NCBI RefSeq assembly: GCF_002013915.1
Contig: NZ_MBTF01000023.1
Coordinates: forward strand, 434,001 to 498,000
Direction of reading: 5' to 3'
DNA length: 64,000 nt
From: Mucilaginibacter pedocola
Lineage (GTDB): Bacteria; Bacteroidota; Bacteroidia; Sphingobacteriales; Sphingobacteriaceae
Both the position numbers and the translations under genes were made by a program. Below, one piece after another: positions 44,639 through 53,392 of this stretch; position 1 is the stretch's first letter, and each line of letters opens with the position of its first letter. A model generated the notes under the pieces. It did no database searches. It was given only the letters and a program-made list of their open reading frames with translations, and was not told the origin of the DNA.

Positions 44639-45871
44639 TTAAAAGTTTTTATCGATACGATAAATGTAGTCGGTATCGCCGCTTAGTTGCAAGCCTTTTA
44701 CCAGTGATTTTGTGGATGGCGTATAGCACCAGATGTAGTTTCCGTCTGTTTTCGAGTTAACGGCGATATAAACCTTATCACCTTCGGCTATAACACATTC
44801 GCGGCGGGTTCCGCGGTCAAGCGGCAGGTTGAGTTTTTCTTTGGTTTGTTTAAGCAGGTCAACCACATAAAATTCAAAATGGGCCACGTCCCAATGGTCA
44901 TTCAAGTCCTTATACAGGTCTTTACGCTCGCACCTAATGATTGCTTTGTTATTGCCGATGTACCAAAGGCCATAAGCATGATTGCTTATCGCAGCCGAAA
45001 TATTAAAGAAATAGTTTCGGTCGAGGGTATCTGCACCTTTATTGATTCTGAAGATGCCGGTGGGCAAGTCGGTGCGGTTACCCAGCGCAATGCCGGGGCA
45101 TGTCATGTAGTAGAAGTTTCCGGCCTCATCGTTAAAACTATAATTCTGTATGGTATTATCTCCGCCGGGATAAGTGGAGCGGGTGTCTTTATCGGTATGT
45201 AAGGTTTTAAGCGCCGGATAGCTCAGGCTTGTGATGTAAGCCGTATCGCTGGTGGTATAGTTGGACGCATCAAGTTGTTTGTGATAGGTGTAGCCCAAAA
45301 ATAGTTTACCATCCAGCATGGTGGTTAGGCCAATAGAGGTAGAAGTAAAGCCATGGCCGGGTTTAGGTATGGGCAGCAAGCCACTTTGCACCAGCTTCAG
45401 GTCGCCAACCGATATTTTGTAGTACCAGCTGTTAGTGAAAGTTTTTTGGTCGAGGCCTGTTAACAGTAAAGTATCGCGGGCGATCCAGTAATAATTCTCG
45501 ACGATGAAATTCCTGATCTCGAGAGTCCCCACTTCTTTCAACTCGCCGGCCGTCTTCACATACTTTGAAAGGATATGGTTCCTGCCGTTGAGGTGATAAT
45601 AAAAGCCATCTCTGATCACTACATCACGGTCAATAATATCGGTGTTCAGTTTAACGCCATCGGTTTCCGGTTTATAGTTCCCGGCAGCAAAGCCATCTGT
45701 TTGAATAATGTATTCGCGATGCTCGTTGCCCAGTATATAAATGCTGTATTTTTTTTTCTCAACCTGGTCATTATCCGTGCCAGGCGTGCAACCGCATAAT
45801 ATGCCCGATACGAGCACGGTTAAACACAGGGAAAACAATAGGTTACAAGACTTCGGGCCGGTGTATTTCAA
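44639..45871 (-). CDS. DUF4374-like lipoprotein, copy 2
   Basis: A 410-residue lipoprotein (SGILCGCTPG). It aligns by eye with copy 1 throughout, for example SDTAYITSLSYPALKTLHTD and the end GLQLSGDTDYIYRIDKNF. The only in-frame start before the signal is a TTG at 45871, ten bases after the FecR stop, so translation is probably coupled to FecR. Two divergent DUF4374 copies flanking one TonB receptor gene is unusual and may mean two partners or two ligands. Confidence 0.8.
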   Translation of the reverse strand: MKYTGPKSCNLLFSLCLTVLVSGILCGCTPGTDNDQVEKKKYSIYILGNEHREYIIQTDGFAAGNYKPETDGVKLNTDIIDRDVVIRDGFYYHLNGRNHILSKYVKTAGELKEVGTLEIRNFIVENYYWIARDTLLLTGLDQKTFTNSWYYKISVGDLKLVQSGLLPIPKPGHGFTSTSIGLTTMLDGKLFLGYTYHKQLDASNYTTSDTAYITSLSYPALKTLHTDKDTRSTYPGGDNTIQNYSFNDEAGNFYYMTCPGIALGNRTDLPTGIFRINKGADTLDRNYFFNISAAISNHAYGLWYIGNNKAIIRCERKDLYKDLNDHWDVAHFEFYVVDLLKQTKEKLNLPLDRGTRRECVIAEGDKVYIAVNSKTDGNYIWCYTPSTKSLVKGLQLSGDTDYIYRIDKNF

Positions 45872-45880
45872 GTTGATGGT

Positions 45881-46507
45881 TTAGATGCTAAACTGTGTGG
45901 ATAGCTGGCGCTGCATTACCGGCGGCAGGTTGTAAACGTCTTTTTCGTTAATAATAATTGGTTTGTCTGACGGGCAATTAGTGCTCAATACAATATACTT
46001 TTGCCCGGTTTTCAGCTTAACTTTTTGCTTTAACCCGGCAAATGACAACTCCATATCGCTTTTAGGGCTAAACAGCAAACTGCCGCAAAAGTGCAGTAGG
46101 CCGGTTTTAGCATCCAGTTTAATATTACTGTTGGGAGCAAGTTCAACGTTGTAGCCCGCAACGTTTATGTTTTTTACTTCGGTAGGCGAAAAGTTGCTCG
46201 CGCTAACACCCTGTAAAGATGGTTGTGAAACCGATCGGTACAAAAAGGCACCGGCCAATAGTAAAAGCACAGCCGCTGCGGCCATTTTCCCGAAAGTATA
46301 AAAGTTGAATGTTTTAACAGGTGCAGGCTTATCTGCGAACGTCGATATCTCTGCCCACATTTCAGCAGCTGTGTTTTCGGGCATATCCGTCACCGGGACC
46401 TCATCGCCAAATGTTTCTTCTTGCAGCCAGGCTTCTACCGCTGCCCTTTCGGTGGCAGTACAGTTTCCCTGGTGGTATCGCTCTAAAAGTTCTTTATTGA
46501 TCTCCAT
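45881..46507 (-). CDS. Short FecR-like anti-sigma factor
   Basis: A 208-residue protein with a cytoplasmic helical part (about 1-68: KELLERYHQGNCTATERAAV), one membrane helix (MAAAAVLLLLAGAFLYRSV) and a compact periplasmic part of about 110 residues. The periplasmic part keeps the FecR pattern weakly (INVAGYNVELAPNSNIKLDA) but lacks the C-terminal DUF4974 domain found in the copy at 24.9 kb. It should regulate the sigma factor at 46606-47169, 98 bp upstream. It may answer to a different signal from the STN-based system. Confidence 0.8.
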   Translation of the reverse strand: MEINKELLERYHQGNCTATERAAVEAWLQEETFGDEVPVTDMPENTAAEMWAEISTFADKPAPVKTFNFYTFGKMAAAAVLLLLAGAFLYRSVSQPSLQGVSASNFSPTEVKNINVAGYNVELAPNSNIKLDAKTGLLHFCGSLLFSPKSDMELSFAGLKQKVKLKTGQKYIVLSTNCPSDKPIIINEKDVYNLPPVMQRQLSTQFSI

Positions 46508-46605
46508 TTATCAAAGCATACGAACGCGTACATGCCGGTTTAAAAATACTAAAATATAAAAACAAGTAGCATCTAAATGAGATAACCGTAAGCGTGGGTA
46601 AAATT

Positions 46606-47169
46606 TTAATAAGAGTGGTAGGGTTGTAAGCCTGTTTTCAGGGTTTTTAAGGCGCGGGTGATGTGATACTCAACCGCCCGCTCGGAAATGAGTAGTTCTG
46701 AGGCTATTTCTTTGTTACTGAGCCCTTTTTCGCGGCTCATTTTAAAAACGCGTTTGCATTGTTCGGGCAGTTTATCCACCAGTGCCGTCACGGTTTCGGA
46801 AAGGTTGTTAAAGAGCACGCGTTCTTCGGTACAATTGGAGGCATGCTGGTAGTTTTGAAATTTGATCTCCAGGTGGCGTTCGCGGGTAGTTTTGTTGCGA
46901 ATGAATTCAAAAGCCTTATACTTAGCAGAACGCACCAAAAATTGCTCGATGGTGTTGATCTGCAACTCGGCCCGGCGTTCCCACAGCGACCTGAAAATAT
47001 CCTGCACCATTTCCCTGGAGGTTTCGTGTTCGCGGGTATTGTTATAACAAACAGCGTAAACCTTGTCCCAATAGCGATTATAGATCTGCTCGAAACTCTC
47101 GCGGGTTATAAAAGTGGTTGCGGTGATGTTATGATCTGAGTGAGCCAAAATGGGGGCATTTTGCGGCAA
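46606..47169 (-). CDS. ECF-type sigma-70 factor of the iron locus
   Basis: A 187-residue protein with region 2 (FEQIYNRYWDKVYAVCYNN, MVQDIFRSLWERRAELQ) and region 4 (LPEQCKRVFKMSREKGLSNK, SELLISERAVEYHITRALKT). No ATG precedes region 2; the most upstream in-frame start is TTG at 47169, after a stop codon two codons earlier, so initiation is probably weak. It heads the minus-strand operon that runs through FecR, DUF4374, TonB receptor, DUF4374 and PepSY genes. Confidence 0.88.
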   Translation of the reverse strand: MPQNAPILAHSDHNITATTFITRESFEQIYNRYWDKVYAVCYNNTREHETSREMVQDIFRSLWERRAELQINTIEQFLVRSAKYKAFEFIRNKTTRERHLEIKFQNYQHASNCTEERVLFNNLSETVTALVDKLPEQCKRVFKMSREKGLSNKEIASELLISERAVEYHITRALKTLKTGLQPYHSY

Positions 47170-47298
47170 AGGTACTTATTTAGATTGATTATAAATAATG
47201 TATTTTGAAATGCCTTGCCCTTACCGCACACTCCCTCCAGTTTTCCGCATGTTTACGCAGTCGATAAGTACCTGTGTGCAAAAAACAAAAAGCTGTGT

Positions 47299-47306
47299 TA
47301 TATTTG
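47299..47306 (+). promoter_or_regulatory. Candidate -7 box TATATTTG directly before the RRM gene
   Basis: A perfect TAnnTTTG match ends only 6 bases before the ATG at 47313. A transcript starting at the usual distance of about 5-7 bases would be leaderless or nearly so. No TTG was seen at the -33 position. Confidence 0.5.
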
Positions 47307-47312
47307 TATTGT

Positions 47313-47660
47313 ATGGCCAAGCTATTTATTGTAGGCATCCCGAGGGATATGGATGAGATTGAACTGTTAGAACTGTTCAGTGTATACGGAGCGGTGAACA
47401 CCGTTACAATTGTTACCGACCAATCTACCGGCGAAAGTAAGGGTTATGGCTTTGTTACTACTACAGACGACGCAGGGGCAGAACGCGCAATAGCAGCCCT
47501 CGACCAGGCCGAGATAGACGGGCGTACTATTAGCGTAAGGTTTGCGGATAACAGGGCAGAGGCTACCGGCATGCCCAATCCGGATAGAGGAACCTTGGCT
47601 GATACCAATGCGGCGCAACCAAAGCCGCGAAGCAAAAGGCCGCGCCTTAGTAAACGCTAA
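47313..47660 (+). CDS. Single-RRM RNA-binding protein
   Basis: About 115 residues from the ATG at 47313, chosen because it begins the RRM itself (AKLFIVGIPRDMDEIELLEL). RNP2 is LFIVGI and RNP1 is KGYGFVTT, with the alpha-beta spacing of a canonical RRM over residues 1-80. The C-terminal tail is basic and proline-rich (AQPKPRSKRPRLSKR), probably unstructured. Small RRM proteins of this type are common in Bacteroidota and cyanobacteria and bind RNA after transcription, often in cold or stress responses. It is a single gene. Confidence 0.92.
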   Translation: MAKLFIVGIPRDMDEIELLELFSVYGAVNTVTIVTDQSTGESKGYGFVTTTDDAGAERAIAALDQAEIDGRTISVRFADNRAEATGMPNPDRGTLADTNAAQPKPRSKRPRLSKR

Positions 47661-47691
47661 GCTTAAACTGCTATATTTTCGACTCGCTTTT

Positions 47692-48672
47692 TTATTTTTC
47701 GGCAAGTTTAAATGCCCCGGTTTTAATATTGAGCGACCATGGTTGCGGTTTGGGTAGCCATAACTTGCCATCGCCAATTTCCAATGGCATCCACAGGTAG
47801 CGCGAATCCCATTGGGATTTGGGTTTCCATTGGTCGGCCATAAATATTACCGTGGTGGCTTTAGTGCCAATTACCTTAAGCATCATGGTCGATTGCGATT
47901 GGTATGTATTGGTCTCGGGCGGGGCAATATCTTTAAAGTCTGTCCATGGCCCTTCAAGCGATGTTGCGGTTGCATACTTGTTGGGGTTAGGGTCCCAGCC
48001 TGTTAGTGCAGAACCTATGGCATAATACAGCCCTTTATAATGCACAATCGCGCCTCCCTCTAACGATTCCTTTACCAGGCTCATTTCTTTTTCAACGCTC
48101 ATTAGGTCGTCGGCAAGTTTAACGATGTGGAAGCCTAACTCGCGGTCTTCAAAAATGAGGTAAGCCGAACCGTCATCGTCAACAAACTGGCCAATATCGC
48201 GGCTTTGGTGCCCCAATGGCCTAAAACTTTTTACAAATTTAAAATTACCGGTAGCGCTGTCGCTTACGGCAATGCCCACGCGGGCGTATTTATATTGCCT
48301 GTCATCCAAATGGAAGTACATTACATACTTTTTCGTTTTGGCCTGGTAATAAACTTTTGGCCTTTCCAATATCCAGCCAGCGCCCAGGTTCTCGGGGTCG
48401 GCCATTTGAACTACATCTTTCTGAAACTCCCAGTTCATTAAATCTTTAGAGGAGTAGCAGCTTACGTAACGCAAATTCGGGTCGAGCCCCTGGCGGCGCT
48501 CTTCTCCATACCAATAGTAGGTTTTGTTTATTTTTATAATGCCACCGCCGTGCGCCTGTATGTGGTTGCCATTCTGATCGGGCCAGGGTTGGCCAGGCTC
48601 TACGGCATTACGTTGTGCTAATGATGCAGTTACCGATAAGATGGTGCAAGCAATTGTGAGTATATATTTCAT
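47692..48672 (-). CDS. Secreted GH43-family glycosidase
   Basis: A 326-residue protein with a signal peptide ending SVTASLAQ. The five-bladed propeller shows IQAHGGGIIKINKTYYWYGE at the start, ILERPKVYYQAKTKKYVMYF, FVDDDGSAYLIFED with the central acid, and LVKESLEGGAIVHYKGLYY, where the Glu is the likely acid/base. GH43 enzymes cleave arabinose, xylose or galactose units; the HGGGI opening resembles exo-galactanase-like subfamilies. It is not part of a SusCD operon and may act on side chains. Confidence 0.85.
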   Translation of the reverse strand: MKYILTIACTILSVTASLAQRNAVEPGQPWPDQNGNHIQAHGGGIIKINKTYYWYGEERRQGLDPNLRYVSCYSSKDLMNWEFQKDVVQMADPENLGAGWILERPKVYYQAKTKKYVMYFHLDDRQYKYARVGIAVSDSATGNFKFVKSFRPLGHQSRDIGQFVDDDGSAYLIFEDRELGFHIVKLADDLMSVEKEMSLVKESLEGGAIVHYKGLYYAIGSALTGWDPNPNKYATATSLEGPWTDFKDIAPPETNTYQSQSTMMLKVIGTKATTVIFMADQWKPKSQWDSRYLWMPLEIGDGKLWLPKPQPWSLNIKTGAFKLAEK

Positions 48673-49054
48673 AAAGTGTGATGCTATAATGTAAAGACAA
48701 ATTTTGCCCTAATGGGCTTACAAATGTGATTAATAAATTTGGCGCGCTTAAATAAGGTATCACCTTCTGCTTATAACGTAAACTTGTTCAGGTAATGCCC
48801 TTGGGAACCATCCCTGAGAATGGGAGCGTTCTTTACTCAGCTACGGTAGATTCGTGATTTTGCATGTTGCTTGGTATATCGCCAAAGACGTTAGAAAACC
48901 ATGTAGCCAAAGCCCTGAAACAACTGCGGAATGCCTCGCACTTAATTATCACTTTTCTTTTACTTAGCGGCGAGAGGCGGAAGGCTCTGCCGGCAATTAA
49001 TACGCTACCAAGGCCTCTGTAAAGGTATGCCGGCCTCATCTTACAACCATCATT
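48673..49054. other. Intergenic region with a doubtful small open frame
   Basis: 382 bp between the GH43 gene and the response regulator. A 68-codon frame on the minus strand (48833-49039) ends with SNMQNHESTVAE. It has no clear start context or fold, and its composition is unlike the neighbours, so it may be a decayed repeat or a remnant of another gene. No terminator stands out. Confidence 0.35.
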
Positions 49055-49738
49055 CTACAAATTTACAATGCCATGTTTTACTGCATAAAGAGCCAGGGCA
49101 ACTCTGCTTTTTACTCCGCATTTTTGGAATAGGGCCTCACGGTATCCATCTATTGTTTTGGGGCTTAAAAACATCTTATCAGCAATTTGGCTGTAAGTCA
49201 TTTCTGTGCAAACAAATTGTAAAAAGTCCCTTTCTTTCTGTGAAAGAAACTCTTTGGGGTCAGCTATCTTTTTTGATGTGTCAGCGTCGGTTTCCGAGAA
49301 TGAACGCGAAATAATATCAGACGCAAAATCGGAATAATAATAGCCATTGTGAAGAATCGCTTCAAGTGCCATATGCATATCTTCTACCTCTATATCTTTT
49401 GATAAGTACCCTTTAACTTTTAGCCTTATCATTCTTAAAACAGCCTCTTCAGTTTCAAACATCGAAATCACCAGCACATTCACTGTTGGATAGCTTCTTA
49501 GCAACCATTCAACAGTTTCATAACCATCCATACCCGGCATATCTATATCCATTAAAACGATATCGGGCAACTCTTCTTTTTTTAATTTGTCCTTAAGGTC
49601 TGTACCGCTTTCTGCCTCAAACAACACATTATACTTCTTTTCTGCATCTCCAAGATTGATCAACTTTATCAACCCTTTGCGAAACAAATTGTGGTCATCT
49701 ACAATGCCCAGATTTATAGTACGCTTATCTTTAAACAT
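49055..49738 (-). CDS. NarL/LuxR-type response regulator
   Basis: A 227-residue protein with a receiver domain (GIVDDHNLFRKG; phosphorylation site Asp64 in VLMDIDMPGMDG; conserved Lys in VKGYLSKD) and a C-terminal LuxR-type helix-turn-helix (LQFVCTEMTYSQIADKMFLS, SPKTIDGYREALFQKCGV). The kinase gene lies 1 bp upstream, so the two form a two-component operon. Targets are not known, but the divergent DUF4407 cluster starts 185 bp beyond the kinase gene. Confidence 0.92.
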   Translation of the reverse strand: MFKDKRTINLGIVDDHNLFRKGLIKLINLGDAEKKYNVLFEAESGTDLKDKLKKEELPDIVLMDIDMPGMDGYETVEWLLRSYPTVNVLVISMFETEEAVLRMIRLKVKGYLSKDIEVEDMHMALEAILHNGYYYSDFASDIISRSFSETDADTSKKIADPKEFLSQKERDFLQFVCTEMTYSQIADKMFLSPKTIDGYREALFQKCGVKSRVALALYAVKHGIVNL

Positions 49739-49739
49739 A

Positions 49740-50378
49740 TTAATAGGTAACTGGTACTGTAATGATTACGTTGGTACCCAGGCCGGGCACACTTTTTATA
49801 TCAACCTCAGCATCAATAAGCCGGGCTCTTTTTTGCATATTTAACAGCCCTGTGCTTTCTTTTTTGGCACGCTCGAGTATAGCCTTTTCAACGTCAAAAC
49901 CAACGCCATCATCGGCAATTTCCAATTTAAAAAGGCCATCGCTATAAGTTAGGGCGGCCGTTATTACGTTAGCCTGGGCATATTGTATAACGTTATTAAG
50001 CACCTCCTGGCAAAGGCGAAACAAAATGATCTCATGTTCGGGGCGCAACCGAAATTCTTCTCCCGTTTTAGATGATGTTACTGTAAACCTTTTGGTTTTA
50101 ATTAGCCTGTTAAGCTCGTTATCAAATGCTTTTGCAAAGCCTATATGTATAATGTGATCGGTATTTAAACTGGCGCTTAATGCCTTAAGTTCCGATAATA
50201 ACTGCTTGGCCAATGATTTGGTTTCCGCAACACTCTCCTTCATGCTGTCGGAACTTTGCGGTAATATTTCAGCCAGGTTAATATTGATCAAAGAAACTAA
50301 TTGGCTAAAGTTGGCATGCAATTCTTTTGAAATATGATCCAGCGTTTGTTCCTGTATTTCCAGTTTAGACTGAAGCAA
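49740..50378 (-). CDS. Short cytosolic NarX/DesK-type histidine kinase, possibly N-terminally truncated
   Basis: A 212-residue protein. It holds a HisKA_3-like dimerisation helix with the phospho-acceptor His in HISKELHANFSQL, where the usual Asp after His is Ala, and an ATPase domain with N box (EVLNNVIQYAQA), G1 box (DDGVGFD) and G2 region (GLLNMQKRARLI). It starts in the coiled coil (LQSKLEIQEQTL) that in relatives follows a transmembrane segment. No membrane part is present and the only in-frame start is TTG at 50378, with stop codons eleven codons upstream. It may be a soluble kinase or a gene that lost its sensor segment. Confidence 0.8.
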   Translation of the reverse strand: MLQSKLEIQEQTLDHISKELHANFSQLVSLININLAEILPQSSDSMKESVAETKSLAKQLLSELKALSASLNTDHIIHIGFAKAFDNELNRLIKTKRFTVTSSKTGEEFRLRPEHEIILFRLCQEVLNNVIQYAQANVITAALTYSDGLFKLEIADDGVGFDVEKAILERAKKESTGLLNMQKRARLIDAEVDIKSVPGLGTNVIITVPVTY

Positions 50379-50562
50379 TGGCTGAGTTCGTTCATAAGGC
50401 CCATTATGGGGTTATTATTTGCCGGGCAATATACAGGGGAAAGCGTTTTTATCAAGGCTTGCTGTTGCTACCTTTTTCTGTTCATTTTCCTGGTTACTTA
50501 TTTGCCTTACCTGTTAATACATATCGCGCTTAAATCTATTCACAATATTGGTATTAAAACTT

Positions 50563-52245
50563 ATGAACAACATTTCACCTCCACCACGTAGGCCATACTC
50601 GTGGATTCAATATTTTTTCTGGTTGTGGTCTGGTGCCGAAATTGGCATCCTTAAAGATTGCCCTACAGATTATAACCGCCAGGCAAGTATTGGGTTTACC
50701 ATTTTTATGACCACCATGCTGGCCTTTTGCTCCGGCAGCTACGCCGGCTGGTATTTTGGCCAAACTTATGCAACAGCGTTTATTTTTGGTGGTGTATGGG
50801 CTGCGTTAATATTTAGTATAGACCGCAGCATGGTTATTACGCTAAAAAAAGACCCGGATGCAATAAAGCAAAAATTCTGGCTACCATTTTCGTCGCGCGC
50901 TGTATTGGCTGTCCTTGTTGCTTTTATCATATCTATCCCCCTTGAATTGCTGATTTTTCAGGAAGAGATACAAGCTAACATGCTGTTTTTTAAAGAAAAG
51001 CAAACCAACAGGCTATTAGCGATGACCGATATGAACAGCAATTTGGCAACCAGCCAAAAACAACATAAGATAGATAGTATTGAAGCTGCGCGTATCGAAT
51101 CGTTGTTATCATTAGACGAACCACGCAATAACAGTATTTATACCGCCCTCAAATCAGATCACAGCCAAAGGTTAAACGAATATACGCGTTTAACAGATGC
51201 AGCAAGGAAGGCCCGTGCGAATAGCGTAGTTAGCTGGGCGCGCATACCGGTTGTGGACGGATATAAAGATATGAATACAGCACAAGCGTATGTTTACCGG
51301 CGCTACAAGCAGGTTTCGGACGCACGGCGGGCAGAATTACGGCGGTTTGACCTGCAGGGGCTGAGGCAGGCACTGGCCGATAAAAACGATTTTTTGAAAA
51401 GGTGGCGTGAGGAAAACGAAAAGAATAAAAAAAAGGCAGATAGCAACAAAGAAAAAACCGCAGCAAGAGTTGAGGCGGCCCTGAAAAACAGGGATGACAA
51501 AAAGCATTTGCAAGATAGCCTTACAAAAGATTCTAAAGGGTTTATTACACGCTTTATGGTTCTGGAAGATCTGGCGAGCTTCAAAAACCAAAAAGATAAC
51601 CCATCGGCTGTAACCGTGTTTTGGTTTCTTTGGCTCATTAGGGTGCTGTTTTTTGTAATTGAAGTTTTGCCCACTATTGCCAAAATAGCAACCCCGGTTG
51701 GTGCTTACGATATTGCCATCAGCGCAAAAGAGAAGGACATAGAGCAGGACCTGTTGGCGCGAACGGATGATTACCTGGCAGAGCAGAAGTCGTTGCGAAC
51801 TATTGAACACGACGCCGTGCAAACCCAATTACAGGACCGCATTGAGATTGAAAGCGAACTACACAAATTATTACTTACTGAAATTGCCGCTGCCCAGGAA
51901 GAAGTTGCCCGGCAAAAGTTGGACGCATTTAAGCGAGAGCATCTGTTAAACAAAGGAAGTGAACACTCTGTTGTTGGTGGCTCCTGGCACCAGGAAAATA
52001 TTACGGAAAACGTTGAGTATTTTTTCAGAGACGGGGCGCTTGGGCCTTTACAGCAACTATTTATTTTAAATGAAGGCGCGTTAACTACCGGTACATGGGA
52101 ATATACAGCAAACCAAACGGGGCTTGAGTTAGTGCTTCAGGGCAATCAACTAAACTATTTTATAGCCAGGTTAACCAGGGATAGACTAACGCTATTGAAA
52201 GAGGGCGGAACAGAGGTGCTCGCATTTTCGAAGTTAAACGCGTGA
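50563..52245 (+). CDS. DUF4407-family membrane protein with C-terminal extra domain
   Basis: About 560 residues from the ATG at 50563. The DUF4407 signature region is SWIQYFFWLWSGAEIGILKD, followed by helices at about 45-70 and 75-95 (FIFGGVWAALIFSIDRSMVI), and SRAVLAVLVAFIISIPLELL. A long charged coiled coil (about 150-340) leads to a fourth helix (VFWFLWLIRVLFFVIEVLPT) and a second coiled coil. The last 90 residues (VVGGSWHQENITENVEYFFR to the end) look like a beta-rich domain not expected in DUF4407. The function is unknown; it probably senses or scaffolds at the inner membrane. It may head the small-gene cluster up to 54535. Confidence 0.82.
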   Translation: MNNISPPPRRPYSWIQYFFWLWSGAEIGILKDCPTDYNRQASIGFTIFMTTMLAFCSGSYAGWYFGQTYATAFIFGGVWAALIFSIDRSMVITLKKDPDAIKQKFWLPFSSRAVLAVLVAFIISIPLELLIFQEEIQANMLFFKEKQTNRLLAMTDMNSNLATSQKQHKIDSIEAARIESLLSLDEPRNNSIYTALKSDHSQRLNEYTRLTDAARKARANSVVSWARIPVVDGYKDMNTAQAYVYRRYKQVSDARRAELRRFDLQGLRQALADKNDFLKRWREENEKNKKKADSNKEKTAARVEAALKNRDDKKHLQDSLTKDSKGFITRFMVLEDLASFKNQKDNPSAVTVFWFLWLIRVLFFVIEVLPTIAKIATPVGAYDIAISAKEKDIEQDLLARTDDYLAEQKSLRTIEHDAVQTQLQDRIEIESELHKLLLTEIAAAQEEVARQKLDAFKREHLLNKGSEHSVVGGSWHQENITENVEYFFRDGALGPLQQLFILNEGALTTGTWEYTANQTGLELVLQGNQLNYFIARLTRDRLTLLKEGGTEVLAFSKLNA

Positions 52246-52267
52246 TGTTTTAGCGTGAAAAAAGAAT

Positions 52268-52306
52268 AGCGTAAAAAGACGGCGAGATTTACCGTCGTTT
52301 TACGCT
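52268..52306. terminator. Long hairpin after the DUF4407 gene
   Basis: A 15-bp stem with one mismatch (AGCGTAAAAAGACGG with CCGTCGTTTTACGCT) has a 9-base loop. It lies 22 bp after the stop codon. There is no T-run beyond the stem, so it could be a terminator or an RNA-stability element. Confidence 0.55.
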
Positions 52307-52405
52307 ATATAGCTGTATAGGTACATTTTATCTTGCAGCATGTTTCCTAACATATTAACAGGAAGGAAAGTAAAAAGCTAAGTATATTTTAAATAAAAAA
52401 ATACA

Positions 52406-52879
52406 ATGAAAAAACTATTATCATTTGCGCTTTTATTAAGTATTGCATGTTTTTCAAATTGCAAAGTGACCATAATTACAGGCTACGATCAAACGCTTGA
52501 TGAAACCGTAACCCAAATGCAGAAAGATTTCAATTTGCATTTTATCAAGCTACAACGTGCCCTCCTGACGCAGGACGGAAATCACGATCAGGCGTATGCA
52601 AATTTCCAGGACTATTATGATCATCTGGATGCCAACATTATTAGTGTTACAACAAGAAGTTCGTTTATCAGTAAGAAAACGGGTACAACGGTGAAATCTT
52701 TAGCTGGTAATCTTATTAAGGCTTTACAGGATTTCGAGTCTAAACATAAAAGCGCCGAAAACGTGTTTAACGACAGGACCAACGACGACAGGCATGGGCT
52801 GCAGGATGCAATAAACACTCACTTTGATTCGCTGATATTACTCGAAGAAAAGCTCAAAGCTTCCGGAAAAGCTAAATAA
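52406..52879 (+). CDS. Small lipoprotein of unknown function
   Basis: A 157-residue protein with a lipoprotein signal (KKLLSFALLLSIACFSNC). The mature part is mostly helical and charged, with no recognised motif: TQMQKDFNLHFIKLQRALLT, then KSLAGNLIKALQDFESKHK. An N-terminal cysteine anchor suggests the periplasmic side of a membrane. It precedes the helical protein gene by 26 bp on the same strand, in the DUF4407 cluster. Confidence 0.7.
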   Translation: MKKLLSFALLLSIACFSNCKVTIITGYDQTLDETVTQMQKDFNLHFIKLQRALLTQDGNHDQAYANFQDYYDHLDANIISVTTRSSFISKKTGTTVKSLAGNLIKALQDFESKHKSAENVFNDRTNDDRHGLQDAINTHFDSLILLEEKLKASGKAK

Positions 52880-52905
52880 TTTTTAAACCTTTAATTATAA
52901 GTGCA

Positions 52906-53229
52906 ATGCCATTAGATTTTGATCAAATACTGAAAGACTGCATAGCTGCAGCCAAAAAAGAATTAGGTGCGGGTTGGAATGATGCCGCCCCGTTTGCAGA
53001 ACAGAAATTTAAGCAATACCTGGAGGATATGGCCGACCTGAATAAGCTAAGGGCCGATGGGACAATAGATGAGGACGAGTTTAAGTACAGAGCAGATTTG
53101 CACAAAAGTAGTATGCAAAGTGTTCTTTTGGCTGTAAAAGGCATTGGATTAATTGCGGCCCAAAATATTATAAATGCTGTTCTTGGCATTGTTGGGAAAG
53201 CAATTGGTGCCGTTTTGATCGGTGTGTAA
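52906..53229 (+). CDS. Small protein with hydrophobic glycine-spaced C-terminus
   Basis: A 107-residue protein without a signal peptide. Residues 1-70 are a charged helical part (EQKFKQYLEDMADLNKLRAD). The last 40 residues are hydrophobic with small residues at regular steps (AVKGIGLIAAQNIINAVLGI, VGKAIGAVLIGV), like a glycine-zipper or pore-prone membrane helix pair. I do not recognise a family. A membrane-active or membrane-associated partner of the DUF4407 protein is possible. Confidence 0.65.
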   Translation: MPLDFDQILKDCIAAAKKELGAGWNDAAPFAEQKFKQYLEDMADLNKLRADGTIDEDEFKYRADLHKSSMQSVLLAVKGIGLIAAQNIINAVLGIVGKAIGAVLIGV

Positions 53230-53392
53230 TACAACCACCGCTTTAGGCGCTTTAATAACCATATGCCCAAGATGTAAATATCTATTTATGAAAATAAAGA
53301 GCATTAAATATCTTAATTAGTATAAACCGGGCGACGGACAGTGCGGTGCCGTCAGTTTGTTTTTATTGAATTTTAAAGTTAAAACCCTTGCT

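Noticed and set aside
50334..50591. Hydrophobic 85-codon plus-strand frame between the kinase and DUF4407 genes
   Set aside because: It overlaps the kinase start antisense and the DUF4407 start in another frame; its hydrophobic look comes from TTT/CTT-rich intergenic DNA.
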